A DNA stretch of 5,961 bases, taken from positions 1 to 5,961 of the forward strand of contig JAJDES010000388.1 of assembly GCA_029259675.1 (NCBI GenBank), in the 5' to 3' direction. A program made the translations under genes and the position numbers. Source of the stretch: Planctomycetota bacterium. Lineage in GTDB: Bacteria; Planctomycetota; UBA1135; GCA-002686595. This document shows positions 1 to 5,961 of this stretch, piece after piece. Below the pieces are notes generated by a model. It saw nothing but the letters and a program-made list of their open reading frames with translations, did no database searches and was not told the DNA's origin. The first letter of the stretch is position 1. The number at the start of each line of letters is the position of its first letter.

Positions 1-519
1 TGGGTGTTCCGCACCATGAACGCGACGAAAGCCCTCGAGGGCTTCGCGTGAAATGAGCTCGGCTTCGGCCAGCTTGCCTTGGGATTGGAGCAGCAAGCCC
101 ATGTTGTTGATCGAAAGTAAAGTTTGTGGATGCTCGTCACCCAAGACCCGCCTCAGACCTTCGAGAGCGTCGCGATAGTAGGGGACGGCCCCTTTGAAAT
201 CGCCTAGCACACTGAGCAGAAGCCCCATGTTGCCGATTGAGGCCAACGTGCTCGGATGATCGTCACCGAAAACGCGGCGAGTTGTTTCGAGCGCTTCCCG
301 ATAGCAAAGTTCGGCTTCGTTGAATTTGCCGAGATCCTTGTACAGGTTGCCCATGGCGGTGAGCGAGTCGAGGGTGTCTTGGTTCTCATCCCCCAGTTCT
401 TCGCGGCGCAGTGCCAACGCACGTTGTTGGGGTTCCAGAGCGATTTCAAGCAATCCAAGGTCACACCATGTAATCGCTGTGGTTTGCAGCAGTTGCGCGC
501 GAACGAGAGGTTGTGCTTC
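1..519 (-). repeat. Tandem 42-residue (126-nt) kinesin-light-chain-type TPR repeats inside the kinase gene
   Basis: The C-terminal part of the kinase is built from units of exactly 42 residues. The GD(E/D)-x-x-x-TL motif starts at residues 561, 603 and 645, and a GAEHP copy starts at 687. This gives unit borders at nucleotides 393, 267, 141 and 15. A degenerate first unit fills residues 519-560. Shared positions include the G-N-M-G or N-N-M-G helix, a Y/L-G-x-F/L turn, A-x-x-x-x-R-(E/D)-A-L-E and R-R-V. This matches the TPR_10/TPR_12 pattern seen in kinesin light chains and in many bacterial kinases and is expected to bind protein partners. The array is cut by the left edge, so the total number of units is unknown. 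Confidence 0.9.
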
Positions 520-2073
520 GAATTGCTGGTCGATCGTGGGGACCGTTCGCTCAAATAAATTGTCGCGCAGGGTGCCCAGGGCGAGATTCGTAAAGTTTAC
601 GCTCGCTAGCTTTTGCTCTATCTCTGAGCGTTGGGCCTGGGGTGCGGCGGCCAAGAGCGCCGCGCGCATGCGGATGCCCATCAGGTCCACATCGAGCTTG
701 GATAGTTGCTCCGCTTGAAAGGCCGCTACTTGCTCGAGTTCTTCGGCGCGCGCTTTGGTGGCAGCTTCGGCTTGGGTCGCACGCTCAGCTTCTTTCTGGG
801 CCCGGATCTCATTCTGTTGGGCCAGCAGACGTTGCTTTTCCTCTTGGTTGAGTGCGAATTCTTTTTCGGCGAGTGCGAGGTCAAGAGACTTATTGGCCTT
901 TGTTGTCTTCCACCAGCCGACGCCCGTTCCGACGGATCCGGCGATCAAGAGCAAGGCAATTGTCGCTACGAACACCACCGTCTTTTTGCGGCGTTGCAGG
1001 AGCTTGTTCAGCCTGTAGCGCGCGCTGGGAGGTGCGGCGTCAACCGGCTCGTCATTGAGGAAATGCGCAATATCCTCCGCTAAGCCGTTGGCTGTTTCGT
1101 AGCGGCGCGAACGATCCTTTTCCAACGCCTTCATCACGATCCAGTCGAGATCGCCTCGCAAGCGCTTTTGCAGGGACTGCGTGTTCACCCTGCGCTTGCC
1201 GGCGATCGCGTTGGCGTTGTCGCCGAGCGTGGAAATACGGGTGGAGGGCTTAATCGGATCATCCTCGCGGATAATTCGCAACATTTCCTCGTAGCCGGCA
1301 AGTTCTGGGCGCTTGAACTCAAGCGGCCTGGTGCCGGTCAGCAACTCATAAAGCAGCACACCTAAAGAATAAACATCCGCACGCGTGTCGATGTCGAGCC
1401 CGCTGTTTTCAGCCTGTTCGGGAGCCATGTAGGCGGGCGTGCCGATGACTTGGGAAAACATGGTGTAGAGCGTTTGATCCGTAAGTTCGGCGCTCGTGGC
1501 TTTGGCGATGCCGAAATCGATGACCTTCGGCAGCGCGCTGTTGTCCTGCTCGGAAACCAAGATGTTGGAAGGTTTGACATCGCGATGGATGATGCCCTTG
1601 TGGTGGGCGTGTTGAATGGCATGGCAAACCTTGTGGAAGAGCTCCAATCGTTCGCGCAGCCCGAGCTTGGCCTGATCGCAATAATTCGTGATGGGGACAC
1701 CGCGAACCAATTCCATTACGAAGTAAGGGCGGCCGCTGGATGTCGAGCCGGCGTCCAGCACCTTGGCAATGTGCGGGTGATCCATCAAAGCCAAGGCTTG
1801 CCGCTCGACTTCAAAACGCGCCACGACTTCGCGCGTGTCCATGCCCAGCTTGATGATCTTGAGCGCCACGCGCCGTTTGACGGGTTCCGCTTGCTGCGCC
1901 ATCCAAACGGAGCCCATGCCGCCCTCGCCCAGTTTCTCAAGCAACCTAAACCGATCGATGATGTCGCCAGGTGCTTCCCCACGCGCTCCGGTCGGGCCGC
2001 CTGTCTCAGCGCTAGCTGACTGAGTCGGCGAGTCCTCGCCTGGAATCAAAGTGGGGTCGTAGGGTTCTTTCAA
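1..2073 (-). CDS. Membrane-anchored Hanks-type Ser/Thr protein kinase with TPR repeats (3' end beyond window)
   Basis: A Ser/Thr kinase expected to phosphorylate cytoplasmic proteins. One uninterrupted frame gives 691 residues, numbered from the TTG at 2073-2071, and has no stop before the left edge. The kinase domain spans about 42-310: glycine loop GEGGMG (49-54), VALK lysine K72, probable helix-C E90, catalytic loop HRDVKPSN (163-170, base D165), DFG (186-188) and APE (217-219). All key residues are present, so it should be active. A basic stretch (RRKK, about 361-364) precedes one hydrophobic segment, about 365-388. Next comes a charged, Glu/Gln/Ala-rich coiled coil (about 392-460) and then TPR repeats that run off the edge. 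By analogy with this architecture, the kinase is cytoplasmic and the coiled coil and TPRs are periplasmic. The start is uncertain: the frame has no ATG between the upstream stop (2097-2095) and the domain, leaving TTG 2073 or CTG 2094 as candidates, neither with a Shine-Dalgarno. The DPTLIPGEDSPT stretch near the N-terminus resembles what I recall of this family. The target is unknown. Confidence 0.93.
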   Translation of the reverse strand, partial: MKEPYDPTLIPGEDSPTQSASAETGGPTGARGEAPGDIIDRFRLLEKLGEGGMGSVWMAQQAEPVKRRVALKIIKLGMDTREVVARFEVERQALALMDHPHIAKVLDAGSTSSGRPYFVMELVRGVPITNYCDQAKLGLRERLELFHKVCHAIQHAHHKGIIHRDVKPSNILVSEQDNSALPKVIDFGIAKATSAELTDQTLYTMFSQVIGTPAYMAPEQAENSGLDIDTRADVYSLGVLLYELLTGTRPLEFKRPELAGYEEMLRIIREDDPIKPSTRISTLGDNANAIAGKRRVNTQSLQKRLRGDLDWIVMKALEKDRSRRYETANGLAEDIAHFLNDEPVDAAPPSARYRLNKLLQRRKKTVVFVATIALLLIAGSVGTGVGWWKTTKANKSLDLALAEKEFALNQEEKQRLLAQQNEIRAQKEAERATQAEAATKARAEELEQVAAFQAEQLSKLDVDLMGIRMRAALLAAAPQAQRSEIEQKLASVNFTNLALGTLRDNLFERTVPTIDQQFEAQPLVRAQLLQTTAITWCDLGLLEIALEPQQRALALRREELGDENQDTLDSLTAMGNLYKDLGKFNEAELCYREALETTRRVFGDDHPSTLASIGNMGLLLSVLGDFKGAVPYYRDALEGLRRVLGDEHPQTLLSINNMGLLLQSQGKLAEAELISREALEGFRRVHGAEHP

Positions 2074-2237
2074 TTGCTTGGTAGTGCTAAGCAGTCAGTG
2101 TTCCAAGACGGAGCTTGTTGCGCGAAGCATTTGCCCATGGGGGGCGGCTGTGTCATGGCCCAAGCTGCGCGGAACAGAATACCAAGCCTCGACCCCAAGC
2201 AGGCTTTCGTTTCTCAAACGGTGGGGTGTGCGTGCTC

Positions 2238-3854
2238 TCAAGCTTTCAACGCGAGTGCCTTGTCAATGCAGGTTTTTAGTTCCGTGAGCGAATAGGGCTT
2301 CTTCAGGAAACTATCAATGGGGAAACGGGAAGACAATTGAGCTCGCGCCTCTTGCTCTACATGGCCACTTGAGAGGATTACTGGAATTTGCAAGTTGTTG
2401 TCTTGCATGGCTTCGATGACCTTCTCGCCGCCGACATTCGGCATGCTCCAGTCCAACAAGACCGCGCAGACGTCTTGCCTATTGCGCAACAGGATCTCGA
2501 TTGCTTGCTCACCTCCGTTCGCAGCAAGCACTTCGTGACCTTCGCTCGTCAAGTATTGGTAGGCGAAGTTGCGGATTGAATCTTCGTCATCGACGACCAA
2601 GATCATCCCCGGCTGGGAGTCGGGTTGCGTCTCAATGCTGTCGGGCATGGACTCGGCTGCCTCGTGGGCGGACTTCGGCAGCACAACTCGCATGGTTGTG
2701 CCCGAATTCAATTTGGAGGAAGCCGAGATCGTGCCTCCGTGATTGGTGACGATTCGGGCGCAAATGGCCAAACCAAGGCCGCTACCGCCCGTTTTCGAGG
2801 TATAGAAGGGATCGAAGATGCGGGCGCAGGCCGCTTCACTTAGGCCGCATCCATTGTCACTTATTGTAAGTGTCGGGCCCAGGCTCTCGTGATCGTAATG
2901 CGTTGTGATGAAAACCATGCCGTCTGTATCGGCGCAGGCTTCGCATGCATTTGTCAGCAAGTTCATCACAACTTGACGCACAGCTGTTGATCTGCCGAAG
3001 ACGGTGGGGAGATCCTCGGACAAGTCGAAGTCAACACGCGCTCGCTTATCAACTGTGCCCTTGATCATCTGGTAGGTGTCGAGGATCAATTCATTGAAAT
3101 CAATGGGGGCGGGCGGGAACTGTTCGTCGCTGCCTGCGTAGGCCAAGACCTGAGATACGAGATCGGATGCGCGTCGGCCTGTGGCGAGGATTTCGTCAAT
3201 CAATCGCCGGGCCCTTGCACTGTGCGTGGTTTCCATTCCCAGCAGCTCGGCGTTGCCGAGGATCCCGGCGAGCAAGTTGTTGAAGTCGTGCGCAACGCCG
3301 CTTGCCACCAGTCCAACTCCCTCCAAGCGTTGCGATGCTCGCAACGCAACTTCTGTACGGTGAAGCTGATTGCGGGCTTGGCGCAATTCTATCTCACGCA
3401 TCACCATGGTGGCCATGCCGCGCAAAGCTTCGATCTCCGTCTCGCTGATGCCGCGCGGCTGGGGCCCGAATGTGCAAAGCGTGCCTATGCGAATGCCCTC
3501 TGTCGTAGTCAGTGGTGCGCCGGCATAAAACCTGATGCGCGGATCATTCGTGACGAGCGGGTGATCTTTGGTCGACGGCTCGTGGCTTGCGTCTTCGAAG
3601 TAGCGCACTTCCTGGTTATTGGCCACTAGCGTGACGCAAAAGCCGGGATGCTTTTCAACTTCGGTGGCTGAAATGCCATAGGCGGATTTGAACCAAACCC
3701 GATCCTCGTCCACTAAGGATATGCACGCATGCGGTACCCCAAACAATTTGGCCAGGATTCCGGTAGCCATGTCGAACATGGGTTCGGGTGGCGTGTCCAG
3801 AATCATCAAGTTCCGTAGAGCCGCTGATCGGGCCTTGTCCTCGAGCTTAGTCAT
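2238..3854 (-). CDS. Soluble hybrid sensor histidine kinase (GAF-HisKA-HATPase-receiver)
   Basis: A sensor kinase that should autophosphorylate on histidine and pass the phosphate to its own receiver. It has 538 residues. An N-terminal GAF domain (about 26-157) carries the AALRNLMILDTPPE lead-in, LVDEDRVWFKS and RFYAGAPL...IGTLC, typical of GAF-first sensor kinases. HisKA lies at about 174-240 with the H-box VAHDFNN (phospho-acceptor H189), of the NtrB/FixL-like type. The HATPase domain, about 285-394, has the N box (N298, N302), G1 box DNGCG (333-337), F box FDPF (347-350) and G2 box GGSGLGL (356-362). The receiver, about 417-535, has acidic residues D422/D423, phospho-acceptor D468 in LLDWSMP, S496 and K519. 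No transmembrane helix is seen, so it is cytoplasmic; the ligand is unknown. There is no DNA-binding or HPt domain. The ATG at 3854 is preferred because the family N-terminus begins there; a TTG at 3905 would add 17 unlike residues. The Ser/Thr kinase lies 164 bp downstream on the same strand. Confidence 0.95.
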   Translation of the reverse strand: MTKLEDKARSAALRNLMILDTPPEPMFDMATGILAKLFGVPHACISLVDEDRVWFKSAYGISATEVEKHPGFCVTLVANNQEVRYFEDASHEPSTKDHPLVTNDPRIRFYAGAPLTTTEGIRIGTLCTFGPQPRGISETEIEALRGMATMVMREIELRQARNQLHRTEVALRASQRLEGVGLVASGVAHDFNNLLAGILGNAELLGMETTHSARARRLIDEILATGRRASDLVSQVLAYAGSDEQFPPAPIDFNELILDTYQMIKGTVDKRARVDFDLSEDLPTVFGRSTAVRQVVMNLLTNACEACADTDGMVFITTHYDHESLGPTLTISDNGCGLSEAACARIFDPFYTSKTGGSGLGLAICARIVTNHGGTISASSKLNSGTTMRVVLPKSAHEAAESMPDSIETQPDSQPGMILVVDDEDSIRNFAYQYLTSEGHEVLAANGGEQAIEILLRNRQDVCAVLLDWSMPNVGGEKVIEAMQDNNLQIPVILSSGHVEQEARAQLSSRFPIDSFLKKPYSLTELKTCIDKALALKA

Positions 3855-3873
3855 GGCGATCCATAATGGCTCG

Positions 3874-4105
3874 ATTGGGCACAAAAACAACGGGATCCGG
3901 CCCAAAAAGGTGGTCAGCCGAATTGGGCTTGAGGCAACATTGACGGGCCAGGGAAAAGCAGCCCAGGATTTGGGATTGAGCGCGTCAAGCGCCCAATCGC
4001 AATGCTCAGAATTGTCGTCCTCGGGCGGAATCCTCGGGGTTGGGAATGTGATTGTTGTGCGCTGCGGTTCCTAGCAAGCGAATCAGGCAAAGTTTCTTGC
4101 CCAAT
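3874..4105. repeat. Four ATTGGGC heptamers, two in each orientation, between divergent genes
   Basis: ATTGGGC occurs at 3874-3880 and 3922-3928 on the plus strand, and as GCCCAAT at 3991-3997 and 4099-4105. The first and third share a longer inverted match, CGATTGGGC (3872-3880) and GCCCAATCG (3991-3999). Elsewhere in the window I found only one more copy, at 4835-4841 inside a coding region. The clustering in a divergent control region suggests regulator binding sites, but the protein is unknown and chance is not excluded. The first copy lies only 20 bp upstream of the histidine kinase ATG. Confidence 0.35.
3974..3998 (-). promoter_or_regulatory. Ten-base-pair stem-loop upstream of the histidine kinase gene
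   Basis: The arms 3974-3983 and 3989-3998 are inverted repeats around a 5-nt loop. On the plus strand nine of ten positions pair (A3979 faces C3993). In a minus-strand RNA the odd position becomes a G-U wobble, so all ten pair. It lies about 120 bp upstream of the histidine kinase ATG and overlaps one ATTGGGC box. No T-run follows on either strand, so a terminator is unlikely. It could be an operator or a 5' leader hairpin; its role is not known. Confidence 0.35.
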
Positions 4106-4455
4106 GAATTCGGGGCTTCCCACCGCCGAACAGAGACCACGTCCGGCCCGCCTGCGCGCACCGTGGGGCAGCAGCCAATGTGCCGCATTCCTTTGGAACC
4201 GTGTGTTTGCGCCGAATCAGGATCCTGCCTGGCACACGCTTGGGTTCTTACGCATTAGCATGTGCGATCTGTCGAATTCGCGACTAAGTACAAATGGCGA
4301 GTATTGTTGAAGTGCATGCAAATGGAATCAAATAGCGCACTCGTGGCTTTGGGAGCAAAACTCAACAGGTGCGAGCAAGCCAGCGCGGGAAGATTGTCGT
4401 GCAGGCATGCGCATCAAAAAATTTCCGCGACGCTAAGAAGGGTGGCCAGAGCGCT

Positions 4456-4932
4456 ATGAATTCACTGATGCAATCACTGACGATTTTTGCCGCTGTCGGT
4501 ACGAGTGCGGTGGGTGGGGTACTGTTTACATTCTCTACTTTCACCATGGCGGGACTTAAGGGTCTCGGGCCATCACAGGGCGCGTCGGCGATGCAATCGA
4601 TTAACAGGCAGGCAACAAGGCCTGCGTTCATGTTGTTGATGTTCGGTACTGGACTTGCATGCATCTTGTTGGCCATCAACGCGTTGCTGAACTTGGATGA
4701 GACCGGATCCACTTTGCGCATTGTGGCTGCCTTTGCTTACGTCGCGGGTGTGATCATGCTTACCGGCACCTACCACGTACCGCGCAACAATGCATTGGCG
4801 GCGCTCGATGCCGGCAGCCATCAGGGGCAAGCGTATTGGGCGATTTACTTGAAGGAGTGGGTAAGAATGAATCACGTGCGCACGGCGGCGTCATTTTTAG
4901 CTGCAACCATGTTGATTATCAGTCTTCAATAA
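4456..4932 (+). CDS. DUF1772 (anthrone oxygenase-like) small membrane protein
   Basis: A 158-residue inner-membrane protein with about four hydrophobic helices: roughly 6-30, 56-78, 86-106 and 140-156. Family marks are the GTYHVPRNNAL motif (104-114) after helix 3 and the YW...W..MNHVRT pattern (Y127, W128, W135, N139, H140, R142) leading into helix 4. Both match the DUF1772 consensus of an N-P/N-N-A-L loop and W-x-x-x-N-x-x-R. Some fungal family members are linked to anthrone oxidation in polyketide pathways. Bacterial members are mostly uncharacterised, so no enzyme activity is assigned here. The ATG at 4456 is preferred. A purine-rich AAGAAGG at 4435-4441 lies 14 nt upstream, rather far for a ribosome binding site. 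An upstream in-frame GTG at 4369 would add 29 polar residues that do not look like the family, and an ATG at 4468 is also possible. The gene is divergent from the histidine kinase and appears to stand alone. Confidence 0.85.
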   Translation: MNSLMQSLTIFAAVGTSAVGGVLFTFSTFTMAGLKGLGPSQGASAMQSINRQATRPAFMLLMFGTGLACILLAINALLNLDETGSTLRIVAAFAYVAGVIMLTGTYHVPRNNALAALDAGSHQGQAYWAIYLKEWVRMNHVRTAASFLAATMLIISLQ

Positions 4933-4995
4933 ACACTGAACAGCTTGCACTTGCGGAGCGGTTCTTTTCGCTTGAATGAGCGTGCGCATGGCTCC

Positions 4996-5013
4996 CTTGG
5001 ACTTCTGTCCAAG
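4996..5013 (+). terminator. Perfect 7-bp stem-loop downstream of the DUF1772 gene
   Basis: CTTGGAC (4996-5002) and GTCCAAG (5007-5013) pair perfectly around a TTCT tetraloop, 63 bp after the DUF1772 stop. Position and shape fit a transcript end. However, the downstream bases are AAATCG rather than a T-run, so a classical intrinsic terminator is not supported. It may be an RNA-stabilising 3' hairpin or a chance structure. Confidence 0.3.
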
Positions 5014-5095
5014 AAATCGCACCAGGGACGGGAAATGCTGTTGCCGTGCTGATCGGGGCCGCTCGAAGTGGGCCGGATTGCGTAACTGACCGAGT

Positions 5096-5129
5096 TCGCT
5101 GCGCTATCGGCAGCGACTCCAACGGGAGT
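5096..5129 (+). promoter_or_regulatory. Two adjoining stem-loops just upstream of the esterase gene
   Basis: The first hairpin pairs TCGCTGC (5096-5102) with GCAGCGA (5110-5116), seven perfect pairs around a 7-nt loop. The second pairs ACTCC (5116-5120) with GGAGT (5125-5129) around AACG. They share base A5116 and end 31 nt before the esterase ATG. The GGGAG inside the second hairpin is the only Shine-Dalgarno-like string nearby but is too far from the ATG to serve. They may be 5' leader structure of the esterase mRNA or the end of the upstream transcript; neither is proven. Confidence 0.25.
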
Positions 5130-5160
5130 ATTCATCAGCGGCCCCTAACCACTCGCTCTA

Positions 5161-5961
5161 ATGCAAACATTCTTGCTCCTGGCTCCACTGCTGCTTCCTT
5201 TGCGCTTTGAGACTCCAACTGATTTGGAGTGGGCCGGCAGATTTTGGGCGGAGGCTTCGATACAGGGCCGAGATCGCATTGCCGAAGAGTGGCTGCGAAC
5301 GGAGCCGGATTTTCAATCGGCATTCGACGCATTAAAGCTGGGGCGCATTTACCCGAAGGACTCACCCAGTGGCTACATTCTGCGCAAGCGCACAGGCTCC
5401 GGTGGCTTGGTTCATCCCTATCTAATTCTCATCCCCGAAAACTACACACCTGAACACAAGTGGCCCATGCGCTTGGAGTTGCACGGAGGCATGGGCGCGG
5501 AGGAGTGGGATCCGGACGAGGCGGAGTGGGCCGGCGGCTGGAACAAGACAGGTGGAGGATTGGTCGTCTTGCCCGCGGGCTGGCGCGATTCCATGTGGTG
5601 GCATGCTTCCCAGGCGGAAAACATCGAAGCAATCTTGCGCGATGTGAGCGCCAACTGGAACGTGGATGAAGATCGCATCGTTGCGGTCGGCAATTCTGAC
5701 GGCGGTGCAGCGCTCTTCTTTCTTGCCATGCGCATGCCCAACCGCTTTGCCGGTTATGCCGGATACGTCGCGCCTCCGGACCGTTTGGTGCGTGCGGATT
5801 TTGAGCCCGACGGTCAGATGCACATCGACAACTTGACGCGGCAGCGCTTCCATCTCGGATTTGGCGAGAGGGATATCAAGGTTCCGATTAAGCATCTGCG
5901 CAAGTACTTGGAACTATTCGAGAGCGTTGGGGCGATTCTCGATTGGTATGTGCTGAAAGGG
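5161..5961 (+). CDS. Probable exported alpha/beta-hydrolase esterase (3' end beyond window)
   Basis: A serine hydrolase of the esterase / PHB-depolymerase-like alpha/beta-hydrolase group; its substrate cannot be told from sequence. The frame gives 267 residues and is open at the right edge. The strand LILIPENY (about 88-95) leads to LELHGGMG (105-112), the HGG oxyanion-hole element. The nucleophile elbow is GNSDGG (177-182) with Ser179, preceded by the usual VDEDRIVAVG strand. GFGERDIKV places a likely acid, Asp238, after the next core strand. The catalytic His should lie beyond the window. The N-terminus (residues 3-14, TFLLLAPLLLPL) is hydrophobic and could be a short signal peptide, but it lacks a basic n-region. 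The region about 20-80 is a helical, Trp/Glu-rich extension before the core. The ATG at 5161 follows an in-frame TAA at 5146-5148, so no longer start exists, and it has no Shine-Dalgarno. The gene lies 228 bp after the DUF1772 gene, so its own promoter is likely. Confidence 0.88.
   Translation, partial: MQTFLLLAPLLLPLRFETPTDLEWAGRFWAEASIQGRDRIAEEWLRTEPDFQSAFDALKLGRIYPKDSPSGYILRKRTGSGGLVHPYLILIPENYTPEHKWPMRLELHGGMGAEEWDPDEAEWAGGWNKTGGGLVVLPAGWRDSMWWHASQAENIEAILRDVSANWNVDEDRIVAVGNSDGGAALFFLAMRMPNRFAGYAGYVAPPDRLVRADFEPDGQMHIDNLTRQRFHLGFGERDIKVPIKHLRKYLELFESVGAILDWYVLKG

Larger units (their letters stand above)
3855..4455. other. Non-coding divergent intergenic region, about 600 bp
   Basis: This stretch separates the minus-strand histidine kinase from the plus-strand DUF1772 gene and should hold both promoters. 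The open frames crossing it (for example 4002-4310 plus and 3914-4123 minus) give Arg/Pro/Ser/Cys-rich proteins with no recognisable domain, so no gene is called. It contains the clustered ATTGGGC heptamers and the 3974-3998 hairpin listed separately. It also has a perfect 10-bp palindrome CAGGATCCTG (4218-4227), a direct repeat CGAATCAGG (about 4080 and 4213) and the 8-bp palindrome TGCATGCA (4313-4320). No tRNA, known small RNA or riboswitch was recognised by eye. Confidence 0.7.

Noticed and set aside
1..519. 126-nt tandem periodicity as a non-coding satellite or CRISPR-like array
   Set aside because: The period is exactly 42 codons and the repeats encode TPR helices in the open kinase frame. 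There are no spacers.
1450..2019. A 189-codon plus-strand open frame
   Set aside because: It lies antisense to the kinase domain, whose minus-strand frame carries every kinase motif. The plus-strand product has no recognisable domain.
2184..2206. Inverted repeat AAGCCT...AGGCTT between the histidine kinase and the Ser/Thr kinase, as a terminator
   Set aside because: The stem is only 6 bp with an 11-nt loop. The T-rich flank lies on the plus-strand side, while both neighbouring genes are transcribed on the minus strand.
3855..3905. TTG start at 3905 for the histidine kinase
   Set aside because: It adds 17 residues before the ATG at 3854, where the family's usual N-terminus begins.
4002..4310. 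A 102-codon plus-strand open frame in the large intergenic region
   Set aside because: Its product is rich in Arg, Pro, Ser and Cys with no domain, and it has no ribosome binding site. It looks like chance in GC-rich DNA.
4307..4335. TTGAAG and AAATAG, 17 nt apart, as a promoter for the DUF1772 gene
   Set aside because: The -10 element matches the consensus at only two of six positions.
5422..5895. A 157-codon minus-strand open frame
   Set aside because: It is antisense to the esterase, whose plus-strand frame shows the HGG and GNSDGG motifs. The minus product has no recognisable domain.

Overview
The window holds four protein-coding genes and about 1 kb of non-coding sequence. The best guess for the source is Planctomycetota. 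The left-hand gene belongs to the large class of membrane-anchored Hanks-type kinases with 42-residue kinesin-light-chain-like TPR repeats. These are especially abundant in Planctomycetota and also occur in Verrucomicrobiota and Myxococcota. Clear Shine-Dalgarno sequences are missing from three of the four genes, and one start is probably TTG, which fits such a group but does not prove it. No rRNA, tRNA, CRISPR array, insertion sequence or phage gene was seen.

Layout: (1) 1-2073, minus strand: a serine/threonine protein kinase cut by the left edge (691 codons visible), with kinase domain, one transmembrane helix, coiled coil and TPR array. (2) 2074-2237: a 164-bp spacer. (3) 2238-3854, minus strand: a complete 538-residue soluble hybrid histidine kinase (GAF, HisKA, HATPase, receiver). 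(4) 3855-4455: about 600 bp without a convincing gene, between divergent genes. It carries four copies of the heptamer ATTGGGC and a hairpin. (5) 4456-4932, plus strand: a small four-helix membrane protein of the DUF1772 (anthrone oxygenase-like) family. (6) 4933-5160: a spacer with three short perfect stem-loops. (7) 5161 to the right edge, plus strand: a probable secreted or envelope alpha/beta-hydrolase esterase, cut by the edge.

The two signalling genes lie head-to-tail on the minus strand and could act together: a GAF-sensing phosphorelay beside a membrane-bound Ser/Thr kinase. The 164-bp gap makes a tight operon uncertain. The two plus-strand genes have no evident functional tie to each other or to the kinases. 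I found no convincing new multi-gene system. The points most worth a second look are the clustered ATTGGGC boxes in the divergent control region, the unusual start of the Ser/Thr kinase, and the two-kinase pairing.
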